Source: Trachythela sp. YZ-2020
Lineage: Eukaryota; Cnidaria; Anthozoa; Malacalcyonacea; Clavulariidae
NCBI GenBank assembly: GCA_016169945.1
Contig: JADLSH010000369.1
Coordinates: 7,148,001 to 7,212,000 of the forward strand
DNA: 64,000 nt
Direction of reading: 5' to 3'
The first letter of the stretch is position 1, and each line of letters starts with the position of its first letter. The notes below the pieces were generated by a model that searched no databases, had not been told where the DNA came from, and saw only the letters and a program-made list of their open reading frames with translations. The position numbers were made by a program, and so were the translations under genes. This document shows positions 44,401 through 56,286 of this stretch, in pieces.

Positions 44401-47400
44401 TCTTAATTCAACTAAGTTTTGAAGTTTTGAAGCTCCCTATCTTCTGCAGCCATGGACCTAAGTTTGCTCTTTTTGTCGCTTTTATCAGCTCTTTTTATCG
44501 CTTTTATCGTTTTTGGAGTCATTGTGGAATAATTGCCAGCTTTAATACATAAATGACTGTGGTAACGCAACGTACTTGCTTAAGCTCTCTAACTATAGAA
44601 ATGGCATTAACCTTTGTATTCATTCCTGTCTTGTGTAATAGTTTTATATTACCATTGGTTTTCAAAAGTAAAAGTTAGAATGTTTGAGAATTCTTCATTC
44701 CATGACTCACATTATTTTTCTTAATTTAATACTGTTTTACAACAATAATTTATTTTTTTTAAACTGGGTAATTCAGTAAAGGCCTAGAATCTAAAATAAA
44801 CGATAGATAGCGAATAGCAAGTGTGCCATAGCCATTCATTGATGTTTTCATCTGAACACGATGGTTTTCTTTCTTTTATCAAAAAATCCAAAAAAGTACA
44901 AGGAACTGAGGTAATAATTGGTAAAACGCATGTGATTTAGTACAATGTCCGAGGGGTGTATCACTCCAAAAAATCTTGTACACCTCGAAACAAAATCCCT
45001 AAAAATCCCTATAAAATCCCTGAAAATCCCTAAAAAAATCTCTATGAAATCCCTAAAAATTCCTGAAAATCCACAAGTCCCACAAAAATCTCGAAAACCC
45101 CCCCCCCCCCAAAATCCCACGGGATTTTCAAAATCCCAAAAATCTTGTACGCTTTTTTTGGAGTAATACACCCCTCGACAATGTCAAAGCATATTTTACG
45201 TTTCCAGCATAAAATCTTGACTGATTTGTCAGCCCAGGGGTGGGACAATTCCTCCGAACCACTGATCTATATATTACTGATATTTATATTTGATCTATAT
45301 AATTATATACTATATTAACATATGTAGAAGAGCCTGCAGAGGAGGCAGGGACATTTCTTCTACTCCCTACTCGGGGGTGGGACATTTGTCCCAGGGGTGG
45401 GGCACTGTTCCTTCTTTTTTGCCCTACTCCGGGCATTTGCACAAGAAAAGTAAAAATGTACAAATACCCGGGGGTTAGCCCAGGGGGGGATAGTTGCAGC
45501 TGGAATTGACTGATGCATAATGTCCACTTCCCTCAGCCTTAGTTAAATGTCGTATGCCATTCTCAGTTCTGACTTTGGTCTAAAACAGTAAAACTGCAGT
45601 GAAAACAATCCAAACTACAGTGAAAACATTGTAAAAACATAGAAATTCCATAGATTATCTGCTCTATTGAACATCGTCACTTTGAAGTCGTACCGAAATA
45701 TCAAATACGAGTGTGTGATCTCAACCCGGAACACAGAATTGGAAGTATTAAAAATCTTGTGCAGCTTTATATCATTGACGGTTCTTTCTGTTGGGAACAA
45801 TTTTCTTAACTATTATGCTGTATAAAGACTATATTTACACTATGTAATGTTATATTATAGTATTTCTCACCTAATTCTGCTTCGACACTGCGACAAATTT
45901 CCTCCGCCATGTTGAATTTAATGTCTAGCCTGCGAACAGGCACAATAAAATGACGTAATTTTTCAGGGAACATTACGTTATTGTGTTCACTTAGCTAGTG
46001 GTGTAAGCTAATCGCTGATTGGTAATTATAAGCTCATCGCTGATTGGCCACAAGCTAACGCATAAACTAACAAACATCGGTTACACACTCGAATGACTCG
46101 ATAGCAATATATCAGATGTAAACATTTTATAAGATGTCATAATACAACAACATATTTTCCCGTTGACAACATTAAAATACACTTAGTCCATGACCTGCAA
46201 CTGTCGCCAAATGAAAAAGAACATGGGTCGAAAACACATAACAAGCTCCAATATTTTATGTAGACTATATAGTGCTGAAATGTGCAGTCTAAATTGTGTG
46301 TGTTTGATACGGGCCTATACGATGCTTAGAACTTTCTGAATGGTATAAAACGTTTACCCCGAATGCCTACCTCCTCCAAAGGAACGGTATTTATCTTTCC
46401 GCCCGTGCGTGCGCTCCCTAATTTTCCCAGTCCGCTCCAATTAATAAAGCGCCTGTGGAGGAGGTAGCCAGAATGCAGAAAATACCATTTCAAGGACCCG
46501 AAATTCTACAATTTTCTTGCATCTTCGGCGGCAAGGAGATATGCGTATCGCCTCGCCTTATTGTGAAACTGACATTTTTTATGTGCAAGTTATGTTAGCT
46601 TAGCGTTCAGTAATTACTTGTAAACTAATGATTTTTAACATCCGTATAATAAACATTCATCTTGAGATCCATTCGGAAATTTTTCATCTGCACCAACCAA
46701 TCATTAGGGGTTAGCTACGGCCCTGTACCTTGTTCTTACTTCTACCTATCTATGTATCTACATCTACTTACCTAACATTCCTGTATATTTATATCTAGAT
46801 TTGCGTTAGCCCCGTGTACCTAGTCTGAGTTGCAGCCTTGAAATACCGTGTACCTTGCTAGCGAGGCGAGCGAGTTACGGGAGGAAATGTTTGAGAAATT
46901 AGGCCTCAAATTGTCAATTTTGGCAATATGAAACATCACTAAAAGAAAAGATACTTGTGATGAATCTGGACGAACATCACGCAAACCTGACCACCGCGAG
47001 TATTAAATTTGCAAAAAGATACTGGGGGAAAATGAAATTCTGAGTTCTGACCTAGCTTAGGTTTGCAGTTAGCTCATGCCACTTTGCAGGTAATTAGGTT
47101 ACCACAGATCTCAATATCTGACACCTGTGCTATACCTATGCTCCACCTACCTACACTACTGGTAACTACCTAACTATGGAAAACTTACCATTCGACATAC
47201 TTTCAGTTTTGCCATTCTGAACATCGCTGTCAACCGGCTGCTTATCTTTGACCTTGCTATCTTCATCACAGTTCTGTTTATTGGACATACTGCTTGATGT
47301 ATCATCCTTTGTTTCCATCAGTATTTCTCCTTGCATATTATCTCCAAGTGGGTCTGTTTTCACATTAGTATCCGCAATTAAATCTGTTTTAACTTCCTTA

Positions 47401-50400
47401 TCTTCAAGTGAATCTGCTTCAATATCATTATCTCCACGTGAGTCTGTTTTAACGTCACAACTGATATCTTTTTCCTCTTCAAGGACTTCAATGTCCTTCT
47501 CTTTATTAGTATTTGCACTATCATTGTTAACTAAGATATCTTCCTCACATTTTGAGACGGCTATAAGATTTGTACATTCATTCACTTCATTGCTAACATT
47601 ACCTGAGTCCGATGTAGCATTATTACATTCATTGTTAACATTCTCTGAATCCGATGTAACATTAACATTATCTGAACCAGATGTAACAGTTGTACATTCA
47701 GTATTAGCATTCTCCAACTTTATTTTTTCACATTCCGATGTGGATTTACATTCGGACGTCACAATATTTTCATCTCCCAATGTACAAAAGTCAATCTTTT
47801 GCTCGTTTTCTTGAACGTTTACTGAGTCTCTATTAACAGTAACGCTAGTCACACCAACTTTCTCTGTTGTTGAATTGAAACAAACATCAGTGATTTCCTC
47901 AGTTAAGGTGTCTTTGGACACTTCATGGGGTGGTGCCGTTTTGTCTTCGTTGTTCGTGATTTCTGTACACATTTCCTCACTGGAATTCTGAGTGATGGTA
48001 TCAGTCAAGTTAGTATCACCAGGGCTGTTTTCACAAGGTTTGTCAGAGGTAGTTTCTGCTGACTTGTCTTTTCTTGAAGCATCCATCTCGCTACCAGTGC
48101 AATCACTTTTCTCTGCTGAATTGTCTTTTGTTAAAGCAACTGTCTCGTTACTAGTGCATTCCATTTTCTCCGCTGAATCGTCGTCTATTAAAGCAACTAT
48201 CTCGCTATTAGCGCAAGCACTTTTCTCTTCTGAATTGTCATTTCTTAAAGCATCTTTCTCGCTACTGGTACAATCACTTTTCTCTGCTGAATCGTCATTT
48301 GCCGAAGCAACTGTCCCGCTGCTTGTGCAATCCATTTTCTCTGCTGAATTGTCCCTTGTTGAAGCATCTATCTCACTACTAGTGGATACACACTTTTCCG
48401 TTAAAATTTCATTTGTTGAAGTACTAGTCTCGCTACCTGTGCGAGCATTTTTCTCTGCTGAAATGTCATTTGTTGAAGCAATAGCCACGCTAGTAGTGCA
48501 GGAACCTTTATCATTTATTAAAGCGCCTCTCTCACTACTAGTGAAAGCACGTTCATCTTTTATATTATCATTTGTTGAAACAACTGTCGCGCTATTAGTG
48601 CAAGCAGTAACCGTACTCGAAGTACACGATTCGCTTGTGATTGTAGTAGAGTCTGTGGTTTTTCTCCTATCTCCTTCAGTAACCGTAGTCTCAGTCGTAC
48701 TGGTTACAGCACAGGACGTACTTACAACACTGGATGTTGTTACAACACTGGACGTAATTGGAACAGATACTGAATTCTTAGTGGCAATCTTTGGTTTACT
48801 TTCTTGAGAACTAGATCCGGAAGATTTAGAACTTGACGTTGTCATTTTAGTTTGGCCATGAGATGAAGTCGTGTTTTTACCAGTGGACGTTTTCGTGTTT
48901 TGACTTGGCAAACCAGGACGTGTACTTGCATACTGACTGATTTGCATCAGCTGATACGCTAACGTGTTTGAATTCGCACCTTGAGTTAGCAAATGTTGCC
49001 AATAAGGATTATTATAGTTACTTACTAAGTTCACCAACTGTTGTGAAAAACTGGAGTTGGTAACTGAAGCTGGGGCTATAGAAACAAATGCACTGTATGC
49101 TGCAGCAATTGCAGATGTACTCACCGGAGCCGCACTACAGGTTGGCGAAGACTCCTTTGTTGTATTCGTTGACGTTGTTGCTGGTACAATGGGTTTTGGC
49201 ATATTACCTTGTTGTGCGATACCTACAAAGTATGGTATTACAGTGTTGGGTGTCATACCCACAACTGCGGGATTTGCAACATTACTTCCATAAGGTAATC
49301 CTTGTAATGTGTAAACATTACCATAAGGATTTTGTTCTTGACTATTGCCTGCACTTACACTTGGTCGGGGTCCTGCACCAGTCAGCTGAACTTGGGGTAC
49401 CATACCTGGTTGTAATAATATTCCACAATATTGAAGTGGTTGATTTAATGGATCCACTGGGTTTGTTGCAGCTCTAGTGTTGTTGTGTTTATCTGTGCTA
49501 GAGGTCTTAGTACTTGGATGTCCTGCCGTTTGTAATACTGGTTCAGATCTACCAGGAACTGTTGTCTTAACAGATGTTTGTTGTTTTTGTATAACCTGTG
49601 GTAAATCTTGTTGTTTCATCTGTACTTTGGAAGTCACAGGAGATGCACTGCTACAAGACATCGTTGACTTAGCACTTGGTGCCTGAGTTGGATAAGGGTA
49701 CACCATTTTCGGCAAACTGTCTTTAGCTTTCATTGTACAACCTCCTTTAGATTTATCCAGAGAAGGTTTATCAGCACTGCCTTTACCTTGAGGTAGCATG
49801 GAGAGAGGAATACCAGACACCTGCGGCCAATTCAGTTTTGAATTCTGGTTGGGTATTGTATGTAAACCACTTGATAAATACACAACATTATTTGGTTGGT
49901 TAGGAGCACCAGGAAAAGTTGCAAGTTTTTGACCAAATGGTGCATGTTCAACAGTTGATTTAGTTGAAAATGGATGCAAAGGATGCACATAGCTCACTTC
50001 ACCTGCACATGATGTTGTTGTTCTGCCTGGTATAGTGGAGGGAGCTGAGGACATGGCAGCCAGGAAACTTGATGCATTTAATTGTGTTGATGGAAATGTC
50101 AACAGAGAGCCAACATTCTGGGGATGAATATACTGCTCTGAAGTACCAAAAACAGCCCCTGTTGAGACAGTAGGGTATTGCTGTGCCTTAGACATAGCAT
50201 CTTTACTTGAAGATTTCTGCATCTGGAATGCGCTGTGAAGTATTGGAGCAGTATTGGAATGAGCTGTTTGGCAGATCGGTATCTTTGCAGCAGTGGGGGC
50301 TGACATAGGTATAACTGAGGTCACTGTTAGGTTTGACTTTTTCTTGTGTGATGCAGGTCTTCTTGGTTTCTTTGGCTTTGGTTCTTCTGTTAGTGCACCT

Positions 50401-53400
50401 TTTTAATAAAAGAAAAACATAAAATATCTGTCACTCTAGTAAACTATGCAGCTATATTTTTTAGCTGTATTCCTACCACTCCCAGTCTACGTCGATTCTG
50501 ATCATAGATTCTCATACAAATAAGTAGGTTTTGTTTCCTTTGGAACAAATTTGATTGAGGACTTTTAACAACATTTTAAAGCTTATATATTAATTAAACT
50601 AGTTAGTTGGTTGATTAAACTGTGGTGGTTTTGATCTTTAATGATTGAAGAGTTTTAATAAAATCTCTTTCAGGTAGTTCCAAAAGAAACCACCACACCT
50701 TACCCTAGAATACACTGAACTCCAAGTTCAAGTTAGTTGATAAGTTAGTTCATTAACTTGTAGTTGGTTACTTATTTGGTTAGCTAGTTGAAGTTGGATC
50801 ACTTCTTCAATCCATTAGTTTGCAATGCGCCCAGATGCACCCTACTTTAGTATTTTACTCTGTCTAACGCCAGCCAGTGGTAGGGTACCACCAGTTAACG
50901 GGGTAACAAAACTATCTGCCAGTGTCTTGTGTTAACCCATTAGCTTGCAATGCACCCAGATGTGCCCTACTTTAGTATTTACTCTGTCTAATGCCAGACA
51001 GTGGTAGGGTACTGCCAGTTAATGGGTTAACAAAACTATCTGCCAGTGTCTCGTGTTAACCCATTAGCTTGCAATGCACCCAGATGTGCCCTACTTTAGT
51101 ATTTACTCTGTCTTATAATGCCAGACAGCAGTAGGGTACTGCCAGTTAATGGGTTAATACATGCTGTAGAGCAAAGGAACATTTACCAAAAGTTCCCCCA
51201 AAATACAACACAACTAAAAATTATGTACAAATTGAGGGTTGCTTCGTGTGTGCCTAAAAGATATAAACAAAATCTCGACGCTTCGAGCTAAAGCCCTTCG
51301 TCAGGAGAAATTAGTAGGATTAACTACTAATTTCTACTGACATAACCTACTAATTTCTCCTGACGAAGGGCTTTAGCTCGAAACGTCGAGATTTTGTTTA
51401 TATCTTTTAGGCACACGCGAAGCAACCCTCAATTTGTTCTATATGTCCGTGGCCGACGCTGAATTAAAGTCTAAAAATTATGTAAATACCTTGTAGACTT
51501 TGACTTGGCTTTGCATCAGCAAAACTGACAAATGTGTCAAATGATGGTAATTTTGATGTTTCATTTTTCTTCTTTGACACAGATACTTCCGACTTCTTCT
51601 TAATTATCACAGGCTTGCTGACTTTAACCTCTTGTTTAACAACAGTCGGTGTCTGTGCAAGCGTAGCAAACCTTGCTTTAATGGTTTCTTTACATAATGT
51701 TTTGTGATCATTTTCCAACTTTGTAAGCTTGAAATGACAGCTTGGTAAGGATGCATCAAAGTTAAAAACCTTATCAATATAGAGAGGGCAATCCAATCCA
51801 CATTTGCAAGTCCTGTCAGAGATCAAGTACCTTGCAATGTCTTCTTTCGATCTCAAACATATCTGAGTTGGACTAAAAATATATTGACAACACATTAATG
51901 TAACTTTACACATTTAGAGTAAGCTTGGGCAGTTTTGAAAAAAATAGAAACTGGTAAACCGTGATTCCAGTGTTGAATATTAGTCAACAAATGGCAAAAT
52001 TGTAAAAGCACTTGACATTATACTGGTAATAACTGCTGTACGTGAGTTATAAATAACTAAAAAAATCATCACAAATTGAAAAAAGAGAACAATGCAATAG
52101 CGAAACGTTCGCTAACTAGTAACTTTAATGTTATAATTTTGCTTCTCCTGCAATCCTGTCTTTTATATAATTTATAGTAATATGAATGTTAATACGTATA
52201 AAGTACATGTCATAAGGTCAAGATGTTTTGGTGATGCAGAAAATGTTATATCTAAATCGCATAAGTCTAAGCCCAAGCAGGTTTGAAACTATTAAACTAT
52301 CCTTTTTCAAAATTCCAATGACAGCAATGTCATTTACGTCTTTAGTTTTAGTTTTGATAATTTGGTTCAATATTCTTCTTTAGATAATAGATACTATAAA
52401 TATGTTTTGATATCAGCTACTTTAAGTTTGCGTGACTCGAAATTCGATCGAAATATTATTGAAGCTAGTTACAAAATTGATAGTATGCGAATAACTTTGA
52501 CACTGTTACTGTCGCGGAATACACGTCAAGTAATTGGTTAAACTGCTCATTTTGTGCTTATAAATGTGTCATGTATGAAATATTTAATATGTCATATTGT
52601 CATCATTACTGAAAATTCAGGAAAGTATAAAAACCAGGTTTCCAGTTGTTGAAATAAAAAAAAGGTTTAATGAAAATGACTGAAGAAAATCGGTAAACTG
52701 CCCAAACTTATTTTAGGGAATGTTTTCTTTTGGTCTATATTTTTTAAACAAATTCACCTAAATAGTATGCATGCAGGCAGTAACATATCACAAAGTTGCA
52801 TGGTGAGATGCTGACTTGTCTGAGGGTGCACCCGTGATTTAACTGCAAATTGGGTAAAAAATGTCATAAATAATTTTATTTTCAGTATGCATTGTAATTA
52901 CAATTACAGTAGAAACTGAGTTTTGCGACAACCCTTGGTTCTCGTAAAAACGGTCGTAAATGACAGGTGGTCGTTAACATAGGTTTGTAAATGACGTCAT
53001 AATTTCTCAAAACTTATCAAATAAGTGTTTTAAATGCTATAACAGTCACAATACTTCGAATTGTTCGTTTGAAAGTTCGTTCCGATGATTTACGATTATT
53101 GAACACTTACAATGCTTGTTTATGGTAAATCATCAGAACGAACTTCGAAACGAATTTCGAGAGTAAGAGACAATGCATGAGTCATTTGTTGGGAATGTGT
53201 TTTATGTGAAGTTAACAAAATACCCCATTTATGAAAACGCAAGAAAGGCTGTATTAAAAGTAAATCTCATTTTGCGAATCCTGCAAAAAGTTCAGAAATA
53301 AATCTCATACATAATAATGATGTTGATTTTTCTGGGGGTGCTGACTAGGCATCATTGAAGAGTGCAAGCACTGCCCCCAGGTACATTTTCAATTTGTGCA

Positions 53401-54204
53401 GACAAATTTTAAAAAATCTAATATAAAATGCATTTTTGCAGGCATATTTTGAAGTTATGATTTTTGCTCACAGGCAAAAAAAAATTATCAATGAGCCCTG
53501 GTGTTTCGTGGGGGCATCCAGGGATCATTAATGGTTTTTGTTAAAAAAACAAAATATTAAAATCTGCATGTACAAATCCAAAAAGTGGCTGCGAGTGGCA
53601 CCTGTGGACACCATCTGCAACCACCCCCCTTTAGTTAAATCTGCACACCTCTATCGGGTGAATGTGAAACCACCCTGGAATGTAAGTCTCTCTCGAGGCA
53701 GCTTAGTGGTTAACTGAAATCTTTTTTTGATAAGACAAAATAACTGTCATGTATTTTATCAATAACAAAAGCAATTCTCGTTTTTTTCAACATTAAATTT
53801 TATTATAAATTACTTTGACTGCAAAGGATCTATGGAAGTCAAGTATGTAAACAGGAAATAACTTATCTGAAATTCATATTAACACAAATTGGCTGGAAAA
53901 TTGCTTCAAAATTGAGCCAAATTTCAAAGTTGGAAATCTCTGAAAAATTCTATGGCAAGAATTCGAAATAGTACAATAATTATTATATTTCATTCAATGG
54001 CAATGGTGCCGCCGTGCCGGTGGCTCATGTTCTAATTATCATATTTTGTCTGACTTTCTAACTTATTGTAGCAATTACAAACCTGAAATATACTATGCTG
54101 CCGTTTTCCAAATAACGATTCCAACCTCTGGGTACCTCAATATACCGTTCACGATTTACTGTGTTTTCACTTTTCACTAGCTCTTCGTTGTTTGCTATAT
54201 TCAT
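41404..54204 (-). CDS. MBD5: MBD5-type methyl-CpG-binding/PWWP protein (8 exons)
   Basis: Exons: 54,083-54,204; 51,490-51,872; 47,189-50,398; 43,121-43,290; 42,691-42,806; 41,719-41,782; 41,546-41,570; 41,404-41,432. Phases agree at all seven junctions and give 1,372 residues. An N-terminal MBD spans about 22-75 ([17 protein letters not shown], then [20 protein letters not shown], the Cys pattern typical of MBD5/MBD6). A long low-complexity Ser/Thr/Gln-rich middle is in the 3.2-kb exon. A C-terminal PWWP lies at about 1,258-1,330 ([38 protein letters not shown]), then [20 protein letters not shown] and a basic tail, [11 protein letters not shown] plus PWWP in this order is the MBD5 architecture. 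MBD5/6 proteins recruit the PR-DUB deubiquitinase in the nucleus. MBD5/6-type MBDs lack some methyl-CpG contacts, so the name does not prove methyl binding. Confidence 0.93.
41546..41570 (-). CDS. MBD5: MBD5-like exon 7, 25-nt microexon
   Basis: Encodes RERLRSRQ plus one base. Acceptor tctctag, donor GTATGA. Without it, exon 6 joined to exon 8 would shift frame and miss the basic C-terminus. Confidence 0.75.
41719..41782 (-). CDS. MBD5: MBD5-like exon 6
   Basis: Encodes (R)[18 protein letters not shown] and LDQ, the helical extension after the PWWP. Acceptor ctgtag, donor GTACAA. Confidence 0.88.
41913..42183. mobile_element. MITE with CTCGTAC ends
   Basis: ctcgtacag and tttgctacgccgctgc on the left pair with gcagcggcgtagcaaa and gggtacgag on the right. 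Inside at 41,990 is an agcctctacggaggag motif (minus strand) that recurs in the window. Confidence 0.6.
42691..42806 (-). CDS. MBD5: MBD5-like exon 5 (PWWP second half)
   Basis: Encodes [20 protein letters not shown] through [10 protein letters not shown]. Acceptor atgtag, donor GTACGC, ending in phase 2. Confidence 0.93.
43121..43290 (-). CDS. MBD5: MBD5-like exon 4 (PWWP first half)
   Basis: Encodes [20 protein letters not shown], then [24 protein letters not shown] is the PWWP signature. Acceptor tttaag, donor GTAATT. Confidence 0.93.
43891..44058. mobile_element. MITE with AATACACCC ends
   Basis: aatacaccc and cgataattacgtcac on the left pair with gtgacgtaattatcg and ggtgtatt on the right. 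The end resembles that of the element at 58,840-59,077. Confidence 0.7.
44950..45177. mobile_element. hAT-like MITE with 8-bp target duplication
   Basis: Ends CGAGGGGTGTAT and ATACACCCCTCG are inverted, and the pairing continues for about 30 bases. ACAATGTC flanks both sides exactly (44,942-44,949; 45,178-45,185). The interior is a degenerate ~10-bp repeat of aaaatccct and a C run. Confidence 0.9.
45186..47188. other. MBD5-like intron 3, left part
   Basis: No gene seen. It holds gagcctgcagaggagg (45,333) and gcgcctgtggaggaggtag (46,454), two examples of a recurring motif, the second in a small inverted-repeat block at about 46,360-46,477. Confidence 0.5.
47189..50398 (-). CDS. MBD5: MBD5-like exon 3 (3.2-kb low-complexity exon)
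   Basis: 1,070 codons without a stop. It starts with a basic stretch ([16 protein letters not shown]) that may be a nuclear localisation signal, then Pro/Ser/Gln/Thr-rich sequence, then Thr/Ser tracts. An acidic region follows with about seven 20-residue repeats of the type [15 protein letters not shown] (48,045-48,480). Acceptor aaaaag, donor GTAAGT, phases 1 and 1. A single long exon for the middle of the protein matches vertebrate MBD5. Confidence 0.92.
48045..48480 (-). repeat. 60-bp coding repeat in MBD5-like exon 3
   Basis: On the minus strand the units read [60 protein letters not shown] and similar, at 20-residue spacing with substitutions. This is diverged in-frame repeat expansion. 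Confidence 0.85.
50812..51157. repeat. 124-bp tandem triplication of a TTAACCCATTA element
   Basis: Units start at 50,812, 50,937 and 51,061. Each has ttaacccatta and taatgggttaa as inverted ends and a ~25-base linker (caaaactatctgccagtgtc). The last copy lacks the linker. A related single element is at 36,466-36,526. Confidence 0.9.
51227..51436. mobile_element. long palindromic MITE
   Basis: Arms of about 85-90 bases are almost perfect complements: attgagggttgcttcg, aaaatctcgacg, cgagctaaagcccttcgtca on the left against tgacgaagggctttagctcg and cgaagcaaccctcaat on the right. The centre is ~30 bases. It lies in MBD5-like intron 2. Confidence 0.9.
51490..51872 (-). CDS. MBD5: MBD5-like exon 2 (MBD second half)
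   Basis: Encodes [20 protein letters not shown], then [20 protein letters not shown] and a Lys-rich linker. Acceptor tttttag, donor GTATTT, starting in phase 2 and ending in phase 1. Confidence 0.93.
51873..54082. other. MBD5-like intron 1
   Basis: AT-rich intron. It contains an inverted repeat at 53,057-53,159 (cgttccgatgatttac against gtaaatcatcagaacg). I see no other gene. Confidence 0.6.
53057..53159. repeat. 35-bp-arm inverted repeat
   Basis: Left arm 53,057-53,093 and right arm 53,125-53,159 share cgttcg, aagttcgtt and gatgatttac in inverted form, with ~30 bases between. Confidence 0.75.
54083..54204 (-). CDS. MBD5: MBD5-like exon 1 (start, MBD first half)
   Basis: Starts [20 protein letters not shown] and ends [14 protein letters not shown]. 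Donor GTTTGT, phase 2. This is the first in-frame ATG in an open stretch that extends a further 48 bases upstream without one. Confidence 0.85.
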
Positions 54205-54907
54205 CACCAAATATACATGTATGAACAAGCGGTCCTGTAGATCACATAACAACGGCAGTGAATGGCCAAATATTATTGCGACTTTACTCCATAATATTCA
54301 CTCAGGTCAAGAATAATCAAAGTTATCTTTCTGTAGCAATATATCGTCTCTCATCGCATTATACACGAAAGCTTTATTCCTTCATACTATACAAAATACA
54401 ACCGCCTCGCAGACACCGAAGCGACGGAAAATGTACTCATAAAATAGCCCACACAACGACAGCCACAACATAAATTCTATAACTATATGTATAAAAGATT
54501 CCTTCTTCAATTCCTGTCACCAAAGACGTTATAGATATGCAGAATATTTGATCTTTTTCTTTCAAAATTTCACTATTTTATTCAAAGAGTTTCAATGTTG
54601 TACTGCAGCAACCGTGCGTCCGTGCGGAGATTGGGCCGAGTTCTTGTTCTTTTCAAATTTCAAATTTTGCATGGGCTTTGCATCATGGGCTCTGACTTTG
54701 GTAGTAAAAACATCTTATCTGGATTTTATCTGGGTGAATTCGTCATGATATATTAAACTGTAATTATGCAACTGCAACCAGTTATGTTTAGGTTTTTGGT
54801 TGGATTAAACCTCGTAACCAGGGCTTCTGCAAGCCAGCCTCCTATTACCACCTGAGACTCTCTTTGTTGAGAGTCCACACTTTGCCAATATGCATGCATT
54901 CAGAGAC

Positions 54908-54952
54908 AATCTCGTACCCAGAGCCATGAGTCATGGCTCTGGGTACGAGATT
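54908..54952. repeat. 45-bp perfect palindrome
   Basis: AATCTCGTACCCAGAGCCAT and two more bases are exactly complementary to the second half around a single central G. The ctcgtaccc end resembles the MITE ends at 41,913 and 42,183. Confidence 0.95.
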
Positions 54953-55965
54953 GATTCAGAGAGGGAAATTGGAAGTAAATGACTTGCAAGGTTTAAGTGG
55001 GTATTTAACTTGGGTATGCTATACGTATACAACCTGGGTGATCATTGAGGTTGAGCAATTATCATTCTGGTCTGATTTTATCCTATTAAACCTTGCCAGA
55101 ACTCTCATCCTTGCCCTATCCCAAACCTATAACCCTACACCTAATTAACCGAACTATATATAGCTGTGGTTATATGGGAAACCTCAGACCAATACAGTAC
55201 TCTTAACAGAGCTGCAAAATTACTGCTCAAAAAGGAATTAATTACAATTACTTGCTTGAAAATGTAATTCATTCCTAATTGCAATTACCTCAATTCAAAA
55301 GTAATAATTACAATTACAAAATCACCTCCTCAAAAATTATACAAGAAATGAAAATAAGCCATGTTTAATGAAGTAAATTAAGTTCTATTTCAATAATCTT
55401 TAACCAAAATCGCTACTTCCACAGAGAAAATTACCGTTGTAAATCCGAATTCCGAAAAGGGGAACCACTGAGACAAGATGGTCTCACAGAGATTCTTGTT
55501 TTTGCATTTTGATGGTATATTTTTCTCGATGATAAAGAACGTTCTATTCCCTTTATGATTTTTTTCAAGATTTAAGTAAAGGAATTTGTAATTTCCTCAG
55601 CTAAAGGATGCGTTCCTTCGTTTAGTAATTAATTACCTTTTTCCCTTCCTTTTCAAAAAAGTAATTAATTACAGGTTAATTTAAATTACTACAAATGTAA
55701 CGAGTAGCCGGCAACGTAGTCCGTTGTAACGAGTACTCACAGACTGGTACTGTAGAAACTAGCTTTCAATCTCCACTGTAATTCTGTAAATTTTGCTTAA
55801 AAGCACTGGTCAACGTCAACTTTTCTGGGCGGGAGGTGCTAATTAGTCTGTGAGCGCGCATGGAGGGAGGGGGGTAGCACAATCTGCTATCTTATTAGTA
55901 CTGTAGTGCACTAGTGTGTGTGTGTACGCATGTATAGGGGAATTCATTCTTTAATAAATTAACTG

Positions 55966-56016
55966 GACTCTGTAGCTCAGTTGGTTAGAGTGCTGCACCG
56001 GAAGCGCAGGGCCGCA
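55966..56016 (+). repeat. tRNA-like fragment (SINE head)
   Basis: ctctgtagctcagttggtta followed by gagtgctgcaccggaagcgc resembles the 5' half of a tRNA, including the A box. Similarity stops before any B box, so it is a relic. Confidence 0.5.
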
Positions 56017-56286
56017 GCAAAGCTAATTTGGTGTCAACAAATTTTTGACAAAGTGAAAATAGTGTGGAAATGAACTGGTTGTTTGATTCTTGTCAGGGGA
56101 AACAGTGTTCCCCAGCTTTGGTTTTTGTCAGGGGGAATGGCATTCCTCCAGCGTAAATAGTGGGGGGATGGCATTACCCCATGTTTCCCCTGTAAGCCAG
56201 TAGAGCATGACAGCACACTGAGTATTATCTCACAGTGGGACGGCCCCCAGACTAGATTGCAAGTGATGGCCAATTATTCCATAATT

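Noticed and set aside
47992..48807. 271-codon plus-strand frame opposite the MBD5-like exon 3
   Set aside because: It is the antisense shadow of the repeated Ser/Thr/acidic coding region. It exists because the sense repeats are biased in composition.
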